64,000 nucleotides of DNA from Burkholderia sp. S171. Its GTDB lineage: Bacteria; Pseudomonadota; Gammaproteobacteria; Burkholderiales; Burkholderiaceae. Positions 44,746-53,938 of the stretch are shown one piece after another; the stretch's first letter is position 1, and every line of letters starts with the position of its first letter. The position numbers and the translations under genes are program-made. Location: assembly GCF_009766085.1 (NCBI RefSeq), contig NZ_LMUF01000010.1, forward strand, positions 62,530 to 126,529. Direction: 5' to 3'. A model generated the notes under the pieces. It had not been told where the DNA came from, did not search any database, and saw only the letters and a list, made by a program, of their open reading frames with translations.

Positions 44746-45504
44746 TCAGCGCACGTAGGAGGCGGCGTTCAGGTCGATGGTCGAGCCGGTGGCGTGGTCG
44801 GCAAGACCGCTGAGCAGGAATGCCACGGTCGGCGCGATGTCGCCGGGCTCGGTCAGGCGATCGAGGGCGATGTCGCTGGTGGCGTAATCCTCGCCATACT
44901 GATCGATGAATGCCTGCGCCATCTCGGTACGCGTGAATCCGGGCGCGAGTGTGAATGCCTTGATGCCGGCCTTGCCGAAACCGCGCGCAATCGAGCGGGT
45001 CAGCGCGACCACGCCGGCTTTGGAGGCTGCGTAAGCGAGGTAGTCGGGCTGGTCGCCGCGAAATGCCGCTCGCGAGGCAATGTTGACGATCCGGCCGCCG
45101 CCTCGGGTCTGAAAATGTGCGATGGCGGCGCGGCTCAGCAGTCCGGTTGCCGTCAGGTTGACCGCCATGGTCTGGTTCCAGTGAGCGAGCCAATCGGCGG
45201 TTGCCGACGCAAGCGGCGATTCGATCGCGATGCCCGCATTGTTCACCAGGGCGTCGAGCGTGCCGAACTCGGCCTCAACCTCTGTCCAAAGGGCTGCGGT
45301 GGCAACGGAGGATGCGAGGTCGGCGCCGAACGCCACGGCGCCGTTGCCGATCTCCGTGGCGAGCGCTTCAGCTGCCTCCCTGCTCCCGCGATAATGCACG
45401 GCAACCCGCGCGCCCGACGCGCCGAGCCTGCGGGCGATGGCCGCGCCAATACCGCGGCTTGCGCCGGTCACGAGTATGTGCCTTCCTGATAGATCCACTA
45501 GCAT
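44746..45504 (-). CDS. SDR-family oxidoreductase, FabG-like
   Basis: The 252-residue protein has TGASRGIG (13-20), NNAG near 88-91, and the catalytic Ser144, Tyr158 and Lys162 (YAASK). The C-terminus (DLNAASYVR) is the FabG-type end. It should be a tetrameric ketoreductase or alcohol dehydrogenase. AAGGAA lies nine bases before the ATG. It is divergent from a LuxR-type regulator with 173 bases between, which makes regulation by that protein likely. Not part of a fatty-acid cluster, so a catabolic or detoxifying role is more probable than lipid synthesis. Confidence 0.89.
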   Translation of the reverse strand: MLVDLSGRHILVTGASRGIGAAIARRLGASGARVAVHYRGSREAAEALATEIGNGAVAFGADLASSVATAALWTEVEAEFGTLDALVNNAGIAIESPLASATADWLAHWNQTMAVNLTATGLLSRAAIAHFQTRGGGRIVNIASRAAFRGDQPDYLAYAASKAGVVALTRSIARGFGKAGIKAFTLAPGFTRTEMAQAFIDQYGEDYATSDIALDRLTEPGDIAPTVAFLLSGLADHATGSTIDLNAASYVR

Positions 45505-45677
45505 GGCAAGAATTCCTTTCTGGTCTTGTGTAGAGTAATAATGGCGCAGCGCGAATGTCGCCGCGCCGGTGCCATGATCGTGTCACGTCTTCGATCATTC
45601 GTGCATCCCTCTCCGGAGGGGCTGCCGACAGTCATTCAATCTGCCGCACCCCAAGCGTTCCACGAGGCGTTCCTCAA

Positions 45678-46433
45678 ATGCAAGCGCAGACAGCTATCCT
45701 CCCGCGCATTATCGGCGCGATGGGCAACCCCGATTTCGCGGCGGTAACGGCACGCTCCGTTCTCGATTGGCTCGGCTTCGAACTGGCGGCGGTCGTCGTT
45801 CATCGGCGGGATGACAAGCCGGGTCTCATGTTCGATAACTTCGATGCGGCGCACGGCACGCAGGGAATCCAGAACTACGTCGCCGTGACGCATCACCTGA
45901 ATCCCGTACTGCAGTCCCTCGCCCATCCTGGCGCATTTCGCGCGCGCGACTACGAGATTGGAGCGCAAGGCATCGGCGAAAACGTGCGGCCGTATCTCAT
46001 CAAGAGCGAGGACGAGGAACTCGGCTACCGCACGGTGGGATGGCCCGCGCGAATGGAGGAAATCGGGCTGTACTTCGGGGCGTGCGGGGGCGTGGTCGAA
46101 CTCAGTTTCTACCGCGAACGCGCGGCACGCAGGTTGTCCGCCGGCAAGCTGCAGGATCTGGCGGCCCTCGGCGCGCCAATGGCGGCGGCGTTCGACCGGC
46201 AGGCCGTGCTAAGCGGACCACGGGAGCCCGCAGCGGCGGCGCTGATGGCGACGTTGTCGCGGCGGGAGGCCGAAATTGCGGGAATGCTGCTGATCGGATG
46301 CAGCTCGGAGGCAATCGCGCTTCGTCTTGGCATCAGTCGCCATACGGTGAAGGATCATCGCAAGCAGATCTTTCGCAAGCTCGGTGTCGGTTCGCTTGCC
46401 GAGTTGTTCGCCCTGCAGAGGCAGCTCGACTGA
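45678..46433 (+). CDS. LuxR-type helix-turn-helix regulator
   Basis: The 251-residue protein ends in a GerE/LuxR DNA-binding domain (LSRREAEIAGMLLIGCSSEAI, then LGISRHTVKDHRKQIFRKLGV). The N-terminal 170 residues have no recognised domain; they do not show the autoinducer-binding signature, so quorum sensing is not implied. GAGGCG lies eight bases before the ATG at 45678; a longer frame from 45555 lacks a site. It is divergent from the SDR gene and upstream of an aminotransferase, and may control both. Confidence 0.82.
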   Translation: MQAQTAILPRIIGAMGNPDFAAVTARSVLDWLGFELAAVVVHRRDDKPGLMFDNFDAAHGTQGIQNYVAVTHHLNPVLQSLAHPGAFRARDYEIGAQGIGENVRPYLIKSEDEELGYRTVGWPARMEEIGLYFGACGGVVELSFYRERAARRLSAGKLQDLAALGAPMAAAFDRQAVLSGPREPAAAALMATLSRREAEIAGMLLIGCSSEAIALRLGISRHTVKDHRKQIFRKLGVGSLAELFALQRQLD

Positions 46434-46531
46434 ACGGCTTTGGACGCGCCAAGCCGATCCCTCCGTGGAGGGATGGCGGCGGCCTTCGCAGGCTGTCACC
46501 ATAAGCCCTTCATTTACGTGGAGAGAGGCTG

Positions 46532-47632
46532 ATGAAATACGTCCGGATGTCCATCGAAGTCGAGTCCCCCGAAGAGTTCGGGTATGGGCGCATTCAATAC
46601 AATCTGTCGGAAAGCTCGATCGCCGATCAGACCCTTGCCAGCCTGAATCTGCAGGTGCCGGACCTGAAGCTGCTCTATGGCGAGCATCGGGGCAGCCCGG
46701 CCTTGCGGTCGCTGATCGCCGGTGACAGCACGGGGCTTGGCGTCGATGATGTTCTGATTACGACGGGTGCAGCGGGGGCACTCTTTATCATCACCACGGC
46801 GCTCCTAACCGCGGGCGATCATCTGGTCGTGGTCCGTCCGAACTATGCGACGAATCTGGAAACGCCGAAGGCGATCGGCTGCGACATCACGCATATCGAT
46901 CTTCTTTTCGAGGAGTCCTTCGCAATCGATTTCGATAAGCTCGCCGCAGCGATCACGCCTCGAACGAAGGTGATCAGCGTGACATGCCCGCACAATCCAA
47001 CGGGCGTCGTGGTGTCCGAGGCCGAGTTGCACGCGCTCGTGGAGCTTGCGCGGAAAAGTAGATGCTATCTGCTGGTGGACGAAACTTATCGCGATCTTTC
47101 ATATGGTCGGCTGTTGCCACTCGCGGCATCGTTAGGTTCGCATGTCATCAGCGTGTCCTCGTTGTCGAAGGCGTATGGGGCGCCGGGCCTGCGGCTTGGA
47201 TGGATCGTCACGAAGGATGCGCGGCTGCAGGAACTCTTTCTGGCGGCGAAGGAGCAGATCAGCATTTGCGGCAGCGTGATCGACGAATGGGTGGGCGAGC
47301 AGATTCTTTCCAACAAGCAGGCGATTCTGGAACCGACGCTCACCGAAATGCGCAAGCGCCTGGAATTAATAAGCAATTGGATTGCAGGTGAAGATCTGCT
47401 TGAATGGGTCGAGCCTGCGGGCGGCGTGGTTTGTTTTCCGCGCATGCGATCCGAACCTGTAGGCGGGACCGACGCGTTTTATCGCCGGCTGATTGAAGAG
47501 CAGGGGACCTACGTAGGTCCGGGTCACTGGTTCGAAATGTCCGACCGGTACTTCAGGCTTGGATATGGCTGGCCGACTCGCGCAGAACTTGAAGCGGGCC
47601 TCAAGGGGATTTCTACGGCGTTGCGCTGCTAA
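46532..47632 (+). CDS. PLP-dependent class I/II aminotransferase
   Basis: The 366-residue enzyme has fold I features: VTCPHNPTGVVVSE, LLVDETYRDLSYG with the cofactor Asp and Tyr, and SLSKAYGAPGLRLGW with PLP Lys213. It is built like the aminotransferase at 35364 (same compact length and motif order), though not a close copy. GAGAGAGG precedes the ATG. It lies 98 bases after the LuxR-type gene. The amino donor and acceptor are unknown. Confidence 0.85.
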   Translation: MKYVRMSIEVESPEEFGYGRIQYNLSESSIADQTLASLNLQVPDLKLLYGEHRGSPALRSLIAGDSTGLGVDDVLITTGAAGALFIITTALLTAGDHLVVVRPNYATNLETPKAIGCDITHIDLLFEESFAIDFDKLAAAITPRTKVISVTCPHNPTGVVVSEAELHALVELARKSRCYLLVDETYRDLSYGRLLPLAASLGSHVISVSSLSKAYGAPGLRLGWIVTKDARLQELFLAAKEQISICGSVIDEWVGEQILSNKQAILEPTLTEMRKRLELISNWIAGEDLLEWVEPAGGVVCFPRMRSEPVGGTDAFYRRLIEEQGTYVGPGHWFEMSDRYFRLGYGWPTRAELEAGLKGISTALRC

Positions 47633-47718
47633 GCAGGTGGGTAGGTCTACTCGCCCTCAACGTTGATAGTCGTCTTGTCGATTTGCGTGCAAGGGGCGAG
47701 CATTCTGACGCACCACGT

Positions 47719-48813
47719 TCAGGCAACCTGCGGCGCTTGCGTTGAATGCGCCGCGAGAAATGCGCAGACTGCGTTGGTGACTTGACGGGTCGTTGCTGTG
47801 CCGCCAAGGTCAGCTGTATGGGTTGCGGGATTCGCCGTCACGTGCTCAATGGCCTCCATCACTACGCGCGCCGCGTCCATTTCGCCAAGATGCTCGAGCA
47901 TCATGACGACTGACCAGAACGTACCAATAGGATTCGCGAGTCCCTTGCCCATGATGTCGAACGCTGACCCGTGGATGGGCTCGAACATGGACGGATAGCG
48001 GCGCTCAGGATCGAGATTGGCCGTCGGCGCGATGCCCAGGCTTCCGGCCAAGGCAGCAGCCAGGTCGCTCAGGATATCGGCGTGAAGGTTGGTCGCGACA
48101 ATCGTGTCAAGCGTAGCAGGACGATTCACCATGCGCGCAGTGGCGGCATCAACGAGTTCCTTGTCCCATGTGACATCCGGAAACTCCTTCGAAATCTCCA
48201 GGGCGATTTCGTCCCACATCACCATTGCATGGCGCTGTGCATTGCTCTTGGTGACAACGGTCAGCAGCTTGCGTGGACGCGACGCTGCGAGGCGAAAGGC
48301 GAAACGCAGGATTCGTTCAACGCCTGCTCGCGTCATGATCGAAACGTCGGTTGCGACTTCGATCGGATGGCCTTGATGCGCTCGGCCGCCAACCCCTGAA
48401 TATTCGCCCTCTGAATTTTCCCTGACGATTACCCAGTCGAGATCAGCCGGACCACAGCGTTTAAGCGGCCCATCGATGCCCGGCAGAATTCTCGTGGGAC
48501 GCACATTGGCGTACTGGTCGAAGCCCTGACAAATCTTGAGGCGGAGTCCCCATAGCGTGACGTGATCGGGGATCGCCGGGTCGCCGGCTGAGCCGAACAG
48601 AATGGCGTCCTTATGCCGGATCGCATCAAGGCCGTTGGCTGGCATCATCACTCCGTGCTCACGGTAGTAGTCGCCGCCCCAGACGAAGTTTTCGAACTCG
48701 AACGTAAAGCGACCCGTTTGCGCGGCCAGTGCTTCCAGCACTTCCTGTGCTGCCGGCACCACTTCTTTGCCGATGCCGTCTCCGGGGATGGTGGCGATCT
48801 GATAACGCTTCAT
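47719..48813 (-). CDS. ttuC: Tartrate/D-malate dehydrogenase (isocitrate/isopropylmalate dehydrogenase family)
   Basis: The 364-residue enzyme has IPGDGIGKEV, the VRENSEGEYSGVGG block, KSNAQRHAMVMWDEI, NLHADILSDLAAAL with metal-binding Asp residues, and EPIHGSAFDIMGKGLANPIG. The GGRAHQG and KSNAQRH segments are those of tartrate dehydrogenase/D-malate dehydrogenase (TtuC/DmlA) rather than LeuB. It oxidises and decarboxylates D-malate or tartrate with NAD and a divalent metal. The ATG at 48813 gives the family N-terminus; its ribosome site is weak. It is divergent from a LysR gene with a dyad between, as in dmlA-dmlR. Confidence 0.9.
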   Translation of the reverse strand: MKRYQIATIPGDGIGKEVVPAAQEVLEALAAQTGRFTFEFENFVWGGDYYREHGVMMPANGLDAIRHKDAILFGSAGDPAIPDHVTLWGLRLKICQGFDQYANVRPTRILPGIDGPLKRCGPADLDWVIVRENSEGEYSGVGGRAHQGHPIEVATDVSIMTRAGVERILRFAFRLAASRPRKLLTVVTKSNAQRHAMVMWDEIALEISKEFPDVTWDKELVDAATARMVNRPATLDTIVATNLHADILSDLAAALAGSLGIAPTANLDPERRYPSMFEPIHGSAFDIMGKGLANPIGTFWSVVMMLEHLGEMDAARVVMEAIEHVTANPATHTADLGGTATTRQVTNAVCAFLAAHSTQAPQVA

Positions 48814-48881
48814 CGGTGGACTCTGAAATTGGAAAACATGCGGCCATGCTAAAGCGCAACTAGCCCGCAAAACGCGGCCGG

Positions 48882-48900
48882 AGTTAAACTGTCTTTAACT
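48882..48900. promoter_or_regulatory. LysR-type operator candidate between ttuC and its regulator
   Basis: AGTTAAA-CTGTC-TTTAACT is a perfect 7-bp inverted repeat with a five-base spacer in the 132-base divergent gap. A further gagttaa lies at 48903-48909. The layout fits a LysR recognition site serving both promoters. Confidence 0.6.
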
Positions 48901-48945
48901 TTGAGTTAATAATGTTGTGGCTAATGACTTCCCAGTGATCTCTCA

Positions 48946-49857
48946 ATGACCTCTCCAATACAGGCAGAAGACTTGAGTTTTTTCTCCATCCTGGCGAGCT
49001 GTGGCAGCCTGACAGCCGCTGCGCGCGAGTTGGGATTAAGCACGGCGGCGGTCAGCAAGCACCTCTCTCAAATGGAAGCGCGCGCAGGCGTCGCGCTGGT
49101 GAGCCGGACGACCCGCCGGATGAGCCTCACGCCTGAGGGCGAGCTCTACGCGACCCGTGCGCGGAAAATCCTTAGCGACATGGATGAGCTCGCGCAGCTG
49201 CTTGGCGGCGCGACGGCTGCGCCGAGCGGGTTGCTGCGCGTGAATGCCACGCTGGGTTTCGGCCGCAGTCATATTGCCCCTGTCATCTCGCGATTCGTTA
49301 AGCTGTATCCTGAGGTCGACGTGCAGTTGCAGCTATCGGTCGATCCTCCTCCCCTTAGCGAAAATTCCTTCGATGTATGCGTGCGGTTCGGCGAGGCGCC
49401 GGACTCGCGCGTCATTGCCTGGCGGGTAGCGCCGAACCGGCGCTTGCTCTGCGCCGCACCGGCTTACTTTGCTGATCATCCACTTCCCCGGCATCCTCAG
49501 GATCTCGCGCAGCACAATTGCATCGGCATACGCCAGGGCGATGATGGCTACGGCATCTGGCGGTTGATAACGGGGCGCGGCGCGACGGAGAAAGCCGAGG
49601 TCATACGGGTCCGAGGCAACCTCACTACGAACGATGGCGAGATCGCAGTCAAATGGGCGCTTGACGGTCACGGCATCCTGATGCGCGCAGAGTGGGACAT
49701 TGCCGAATACTTGCGCGACGGCCGCTTGATACACGTATTGCAGGCCTACCGGACTCCGGATGCCGATATTTACGCGGTCGTTCCGCAGCATCTGCAAACG
49801 ACCCCGCGCGTTAAGTCGTTTGTCGATTTCCTCATCCTTGCCTTGCGAAATGAATAA
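48946..49857 (+). CDS. LysR-family regulator, DmlR-like
   Basis: The 303-residue protein has the winged helix (GSLTAAARELGLSTAAVSKHLSQMEARAGVALVSRTTRRMSLT) of the large DmlR/AaeR group and the effector-domain pattern GLLRVNATLGFGRSHIAP and DVCVRFG. Being divergent from the tartrate/D-malate dehydrogenase, it is likely its activator. Its last eight bases overlap the next gene. Confidence 0.9.
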   Translation: MTSPIQAEDLSFFSILASCGSLTAAARELGLSTAAVSKHLSQMEARAGVALVSRTTRRMSLTPEGELYATRARKILSDMDELAQLLGGATAAPSGLLRVNATLGFGRSHIAPVISRFVKLYPEVDVQLQLSVDPPPLSENSFDVCVRFGEAPDSRVIAWRVAPNRRLLCAAPAYFADHPLPRHPQDLAQHNCIGIRQGDDGYGIWRLITGRGATEKAEVIRVRGNLTTNDGEIAVKWALDGHGILMRAEWDIAEYLRDGRLIHVLQAYRTPDADIYAVVPQHLQTTPRVKSFVDFLILALRNE

Positions 49858-50395
49858 GCACGTTGCCTTCTTTCGGAACTTGAATCTCGGACGGCCGAAT
49901 TGCCCTACCAAGGTCCAGTTCGAAGAAGCGTTCGCTGCCGCAGGCGCGGTGTCGGCGTCTTCGTTCCTGACAAATGGAACCATGGTCTTCACAACAAGCC
50001 CTGGCAGTCAACCGCAAAAAGTGCTCAATCGTGCTTGCGAGACGCTTCGTGGAACGTGTGGTCTTAAAGAGCCGGGCTACATTCGCACCATTGCTTATTT
50101 GACTCAGCTCATCACGCTCGACCCTTTCGGCGAAATCGAGTCGAATAGCGTTCACGCGTGCTGTGTGTCCTTCCTTCATGCAGCAGAGGATTCGTCCGCT
50201 TTGCAGCTACCCTTGGAATCGAAACGTGGCGACGTAAAGGTGCTGCAATTAACCCATTCCGAGGCGTTTAGCCTCAGTGTCAAAGTCGGAAATTCGCCAG
50301 GAAGTCCCAACGCATTTCTTGAGAAGCTCCTCGGTATTCCTGTTACAACGCGTAGTTGGAACACCATCGTTCGTTTAGTCCAAAAACATGCCTGA
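49850..50395 (+). CDS. DUF1697-family protein
   Basis: The 181-residue protein starts MNKHVAFFRNLNLGRPNCPTK, matching the usual N-terminus of DUF1697 proteins (VAFLRGINVG type) with the Arg-Asn motif kept, and has SFLTNGTMVF where the family has SYIQSGNVVF. It is soluble; no function is established for the family. The ATG lies within the end of the LysR gene (8-base overlap), so it may be translated from the same message. The family assignment is by pattern and the protein is fairly divergent. Confidence 0.72.
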   Translation: MNKHVAFFRNLNLGRPNCPTKVQFEEAFAAAGAVSASSFLTNGTMVFTTSPGSQPQKVLNRACETLRGTCGLKEPGYIRTIAYLTQLITLDPFGEIESNSVHACCVSFLHAAEDSSALQLPLESKRGDVKVLQLTHSEAFSLSVKVGNSPGSPNAFLEKLLGIPVTTRSWNTIVRLVQKHA

Positions 50396-50550
50396 GCGTT
50401 TGCAACGGTGTCGGGCTCCGGCTTATGCGCTTGCGCGAAAAGGGGCTCTGGATCCGGGTCTGTACAAGCTCGCTCGCGCGGCGCATCGCGCACTTTGTGG
50501 GGTGTGCATTTCCGGTGTAAAGTTGGGCACCGTCGACTTGAGTTTTCCCC

Positions 50551-51069
50551 ATGTCCGAACCTATGCCAGATCAAGCCAGCCAGGAGACTGCTCGTCTCGT
50601 GCTTAGGATGGACGCAGCCATTTCTGCATTCAGGGCGGGGCTGAGGTCGGGGATTCAAGCTCTCGATGCAGAGAGCCCGCTTGTTGCGCGGGAGTCACGC
50701 GTCACGCTTTCGCGCGGCGGCATGCCGTTAAGGGGGACAAGCCAAACGGAGCCTCGCGTGCCCCGTCGACCGAACAAGGTGGAACTTGCCGTCCTTACAG
50801 CGCTTGCTGACACATACGGCGCTGAAATGCTGACCAATTCCTCCCTTGGCTACGTTTTGCGCCTCTTTGCGAGGATCGGCGGCGTAGCACTTGTTCAACG
50901 GCTGCTGTTCGGTGAGTCGGCATCAGATCAGCAACTATCGATGATGCTCACGGCAGCCCGCACTGCGCTGACCCAGGTCTCGACAATCTTCCCGGATGTA
51001 TTTTTCGCAGATGCCAATGCTGTGATCGTGGGTTTTCGACCGCGTCCGCCGGCGGGATTTTCCGAGTAG
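50551..51069 (+). CDS. Hypothetical protein
   Basis: A 172-codon frame from the ATG at 50551 encodes a soluble, Ala/Leu/Arg-rich protein with no domain I recognise. The codon pattern (GC-rich third positions) fits a real gene and the frame has no strong competitor. No ribosome site is clear. The segment around residues 70-105 (RRPNKVELAVLTALADTYGA) is predicted helical. It may be a lineage-specific gene. Treat as tentative. Confidence 0.45.
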   Translation: MSEPMPDQASQETARLVLRMDAAISAFRAGLRSGIQALDAESPLVARESRVTLSRGGMPLRGTSQTEPRVPRRPNKVELAVLTALADTYGAEMLTNSSLGYVLRLFARIGGVALVQRLLFGESASDQQLSMMLTAARTALTQVSTIFPDVFFADANAVIVGFRPRPPAGFSE

Positions 51070-51350
51070 AGCGGAAGTAAATGAGCGAGCGCATGCCTGT
51101 ATGGTCCAGGCGTTAGCGCCACCGCTGATCTACTTAAACGTTTGCGGCACTGACGAGCCACATGACACAGGCAATGAAGCCGTGCAGTTGGCGCTAAAAT
51201 AATCGCCTTTGAAATGCGTTGGGTCTCCAACGCAAATCCATACGATTCGGTCGTTTGTATCGCACGGCGGCCAAGGCGTCTCTCATTCTCACGGCGGCCC
51301 AAATTAATTTTACTGACGGCGTTCTCGGCGCTAGCCTTCATGCGCTCAAT

Positions 51351-52088
51351 ATGCCCGAAATACTCGGGGTCGTTGTCGCGCTGGTGCTTGGTGGCATGGT
51401 CAAAGGGATTGTCAGCATTGGCGTGCCGCTCGTTGCAATGCCAATCTTGAGTCAATTCTTGCCGATCAAGCAGGCAGTGCTTCTTCTGTCGATGCCAATT
51501 ATTCTCGGCAACATCCCGCAAGCGCTGGAAGGCGGCGAGATGCTGCCCACCGTTCGCCGGATTGCGGCTCCGCTTGTTGGCACCGTGCTGGGAAATATCG
51601 TGGGCGTGACGGTCTTGATTTCACTCGCGCCGCATCGCGCGCAAGCCGCGGCCGGTGGCCTATTGATGCTAGCTGCGCTGTTGTTGCTCGCGGCGCCAAA
51701 GCTTACGCTTTCGCCTCGGCTGGCCAGGCCCGCGGGTTTTGTGTTCGGGTTTGGCGCGGCCGTGATGGAAAGTATCGCGTCGGTTCCCGGCCCTTTGCTT
51801 GCAATGTATCTGATCGCGACAGGGGCAACTGGCAAGGCATTTACGAAACAGATCGCGATCATTCTCGTTGTGTCGATCGTCACCCTGATTCTCACTTTCA
51901 GCGGAGGCGCTCACACGAGCCTGACCGACATCGCTATTTCGACCGCGGCAAGTATTCCCGTCATTATCGGCATCATGCTTGTGCGCCCGCTTCGCGACAA
52001 ACTGCCGCCGGGCTCATTCCGGATTCTGGTGCTGCTTTTTATACTTGCCGCTGCGTTTCAGATGATCTGGAAGTCACATGTCTTGTAA
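51351..52088 (+). CDS. TauE/SafE-family membrane protein
   Basis: The 245-residue protein has about eight hydrophobic segments in two halves, opening with VVVALVLGGMVKGIVSIGVPLVAMPIL and repeating around GFVFGFGAAVMESIASVPGPLLAMYL, the TauE/SafE (sulfite exporter-like) pattern. It probably moves a sulfonate, sulfite or organic anion across the inner membrane. The ATG at 51351 gives a proper N-terminus, though the frame is open further upstream and no ribosome site is evident. No sulfur genes are close by. Confidence 0.83.
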   Translation: MPEILGVVVALVLGGMVKGIVSIGVPLVAMPILSQFLPIKQAVLLLSMPIILGNIPQALEGGEMLPTVRRIAAPLVGTVLGNIVGVTVLISLAPHRAQAAAGGLLMLAALLLLAAPKLTLSPRLARPAGFVFGFGAAVMESIASVPGPLLAMYLIATGATGKAFTKQIAIILVVSIVTLILTFSGGAHTSLTDIAISTAASIPVIIGIMLVRPLRDKLPPGSFRILVLLFILAAAFQMIWKSHVL

Positions 52089-52229
52089 GGTCCGGGTTTT
52101 AGGGACCGGTTGCCAAAAAAGTGGATTTTTTCTTCTCGGCGTGTCGAATTTGATGGTCATCCTTCGTCGTATCAATGGCAGCATGCGGTTTGTCTGCGGA
52201 TTTGGCCAAACATTGACAGGAGATTTGCC

Positions 52230-52703
52230 ATGACGATTCAAAAGATCACGCCTTTTCTTTGGTACTCGGAGGACGCTGAGGAGGCCTCTGCTTTTTATGT
52301 GAATATCTTTCCAGATTCGAGCGTCACCCGGGTCACCGCTGTGTCAAGCGCCGGTTCCACGAAGGTCGTCGAGTTCGTGCTCTTTGGGCAGCCCTTCATC
52401 GCCATGAGTTCCGGGCGCCCCGATCCGTTCAATCATTCGATATCCCTCATGGTCAGCTGTGAGGATCAGGAGGAGCTTGACCATTACTGGAACGCGCTTC
52501 TCGAGGGCGGTGGTTCACCCGACGCATGCGGCTGGCTGAAAGATCGCTTCGGTGTCTCGTGGCAGATCGTTCCACACGATCTCATCGGGATGATGGCTGA
52601 CCCCGATCAAGCCAAGGCACGGCGCGTTGCCGAAACCATGATGAAAATGGTGAAGTTCGACGTGGCTGCGCTGACAGCCGCTTATTCGGAAACGACGGAT
52701 TAA
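52230..52703 (+). CDS. VOC-family protein, PhnB-like
   Basis: The 157-residue protein begins MTIQKITPFLWYSEDAEEASAFYVNIFPDS, the standard start of PhnB/DUF3764-like vicinal-oxygen-chelate proteins (often labelled 3-demethylubiquinone methyltransferase-like), and has FGVSWQIVP near the end. These small dimeric proteins have no settled function. AGGAG lies before the ATG at 52230. It stands alone between a transporter and a MarR gene. Confidence 0.85.
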   Translation: MTIQKITPFLWYSEDAEEASAFYVNIFPDSSVTRVTAVSSAGSTKVVEFVLFGQPFIAMSSGRPDPFNHSISLMVSCEDQEELDHYWNALLEGGGSPDACGWLKDRFGVSWQIVPHDLIGMMADPDQAKARRVAETMMKMVKFDVAALTAAYSETTD

Positions 52704-52839
52704 CAAAACACCTCGTACATCGTGTGCAGGATAGAGCGTCGGTTAACCTTCTCCGCTTTCAGCCGACGCTTAGCTTATGAGCAGCTCGTGCTTAGCTCGT
52801 GCTCATCTCATACGTTTCAGGGACCCCAACGCCGATCGC

Positions 52840-53268
52840 TCATTTCTCGGCCAGCCTCTTGATGATCGCGGTGGCTTTGAACAGCGTGGCTTGCTCCTTT
52901 GCATCGAGTTCCGCGATCACCTGCGACAACCACATCTGCTTCGCCTCGCGATTCTTTTTGCGCAACTGAACGCCCTTTGGCGTCAACGCGATAAGCATCT
53001 GCCGCCCGTCGGTAACATGCGGCGTGCGTTTTACGATGCCCATTTTCTCAAGCGACGTAACGGTCGTTCCCATCGACTGCGGCTTCATCCCTTCGGCGCG
53101 CGCGAGTGCCGCGGTAGTGGCGGGCCCGTCATTGGCCAGACGCGCCACGACGACCGATTCTGTCATCGAGAGCTCACCGGCATCGGATTCGTTGCGCGTG
53201 CGTCGCAAGAGCAGTCCCACCGCTTGCATTAAATCGATGACAGCTTGCTCGAAAGTATTCGTAGGCAT
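52840..53268 (-). CDS. MarR-family regulator
   Basis: The 142-residue protein has the MarR winged helix (LARAEGMKPQSMGTTVTSLEKMGIV and the wing RTPHVTDGRQMLIALTPKG). Such proteins repress efflux or stress genes and release DNA on binding small phenolic compounds. It lies upstream of a small membrane protein on the other strand and near a DHA2 efflux-type carrier at 53939, the likely targets. Confidence 0.9.
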   Translation of the reverse strand: MPTNTFEQAVIDLMQAVGLLLRRTRNESDAGELSMTESVVVARLANDGPATTAALARAEGMKPQSMGTTVTSLEKMGIVKRTPHVTDGRQMLIALTPKGVQLRKKNREAKQMWLSQVIAELDAKEQATLFKATAIIKRLAEK

Positions 53269-53521
53269 GATTTTTCAAACGCGGTCGGGTTGAGCGTCTG
53301 TCAATGATGAATGTCATCAGCTAAATTCGCAAGCCTATCTTGCAAGATGAACTTAAAAGGTTAACTTGCAAGTTTAGCTGGTTAGTGAGAATCTTTAACC
53401 ATGCGTTGGCCTGCCGTTGCCGTGTCGAATCGGCAGACGTGCTACGGAACACATTGACCACCCGCTTGGCGGCACAAGGCGGCCTCAATACACACTGTGA
53501 TGACGATTGGAGAACCATCAA

Positions 53522-53848
53522 ATGTCTTGGCATCAGTACCTTTCCTACTTCCTGGGCGGAGCGGTTTTTTCCAACGCGATTCCACACTTCGTCAGTGGAA
53601 TGATGGGTCGGTCTTTTCAGAGTCCATTCGCCACTCCGCGGGGAAAAGGACTGTCCTCTGCAACCGTTAATGTGTTGTGGGGAGCGTTCAACGTCGCGGT
53701 GGGTTACCTTCTGATCTTCCGGGTTGGAAATTTCGACATACGTGTCACGGCGGACGCTGGCACCGCCGGTCTTGGTGCGTTGTTCATGGGAATCTTCGCC
53801 GCCCGGACGTTCGGGCCTTTTCATGGTGGCTTCCCCGTCAACAGATAA
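53522..53848 (+). CDS. Small conserved membrane protein
   Basis: The 108-residue protein begins MSWHQYLSYFLGGAVFSNAIPHFVSGMMG and has two to three hydrophobic segments (around 5-20, 48-66 and 78-95). I have seen this type as a conserved hypothetical in Proteobacteria but know no function. GGAG lies nine bases before the ATG. It sits between the MarR gene and the efflux carrier, and converges with the carrier. Confidence 0.75.
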   Translation: MSWHQYLSYFLGGAVFSNAIPHFVSGMMGRSFQSPFATPRGKGLSSATVNVLWGAFNVAVGYLLIFRVGNFDIRVTADAGTAGLGALFMGIFAARTFGPFHGGFPVNR

Positions 53849-53938
53849 CGGGCGATGTGTTTCGCTGAGCGTGTCGGCCACGACGTGAAGGTCAAGCGAC
53901 AGTACTGGCCGGCATAGAACACGCAAATCAGGAAATCA

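Noticed and set aside
52770-52810. Short direct repeat agctcgtgct near the MarR gene end
   Set aside because: Only two copies of about ten bases; not enough to be called a repeat element.
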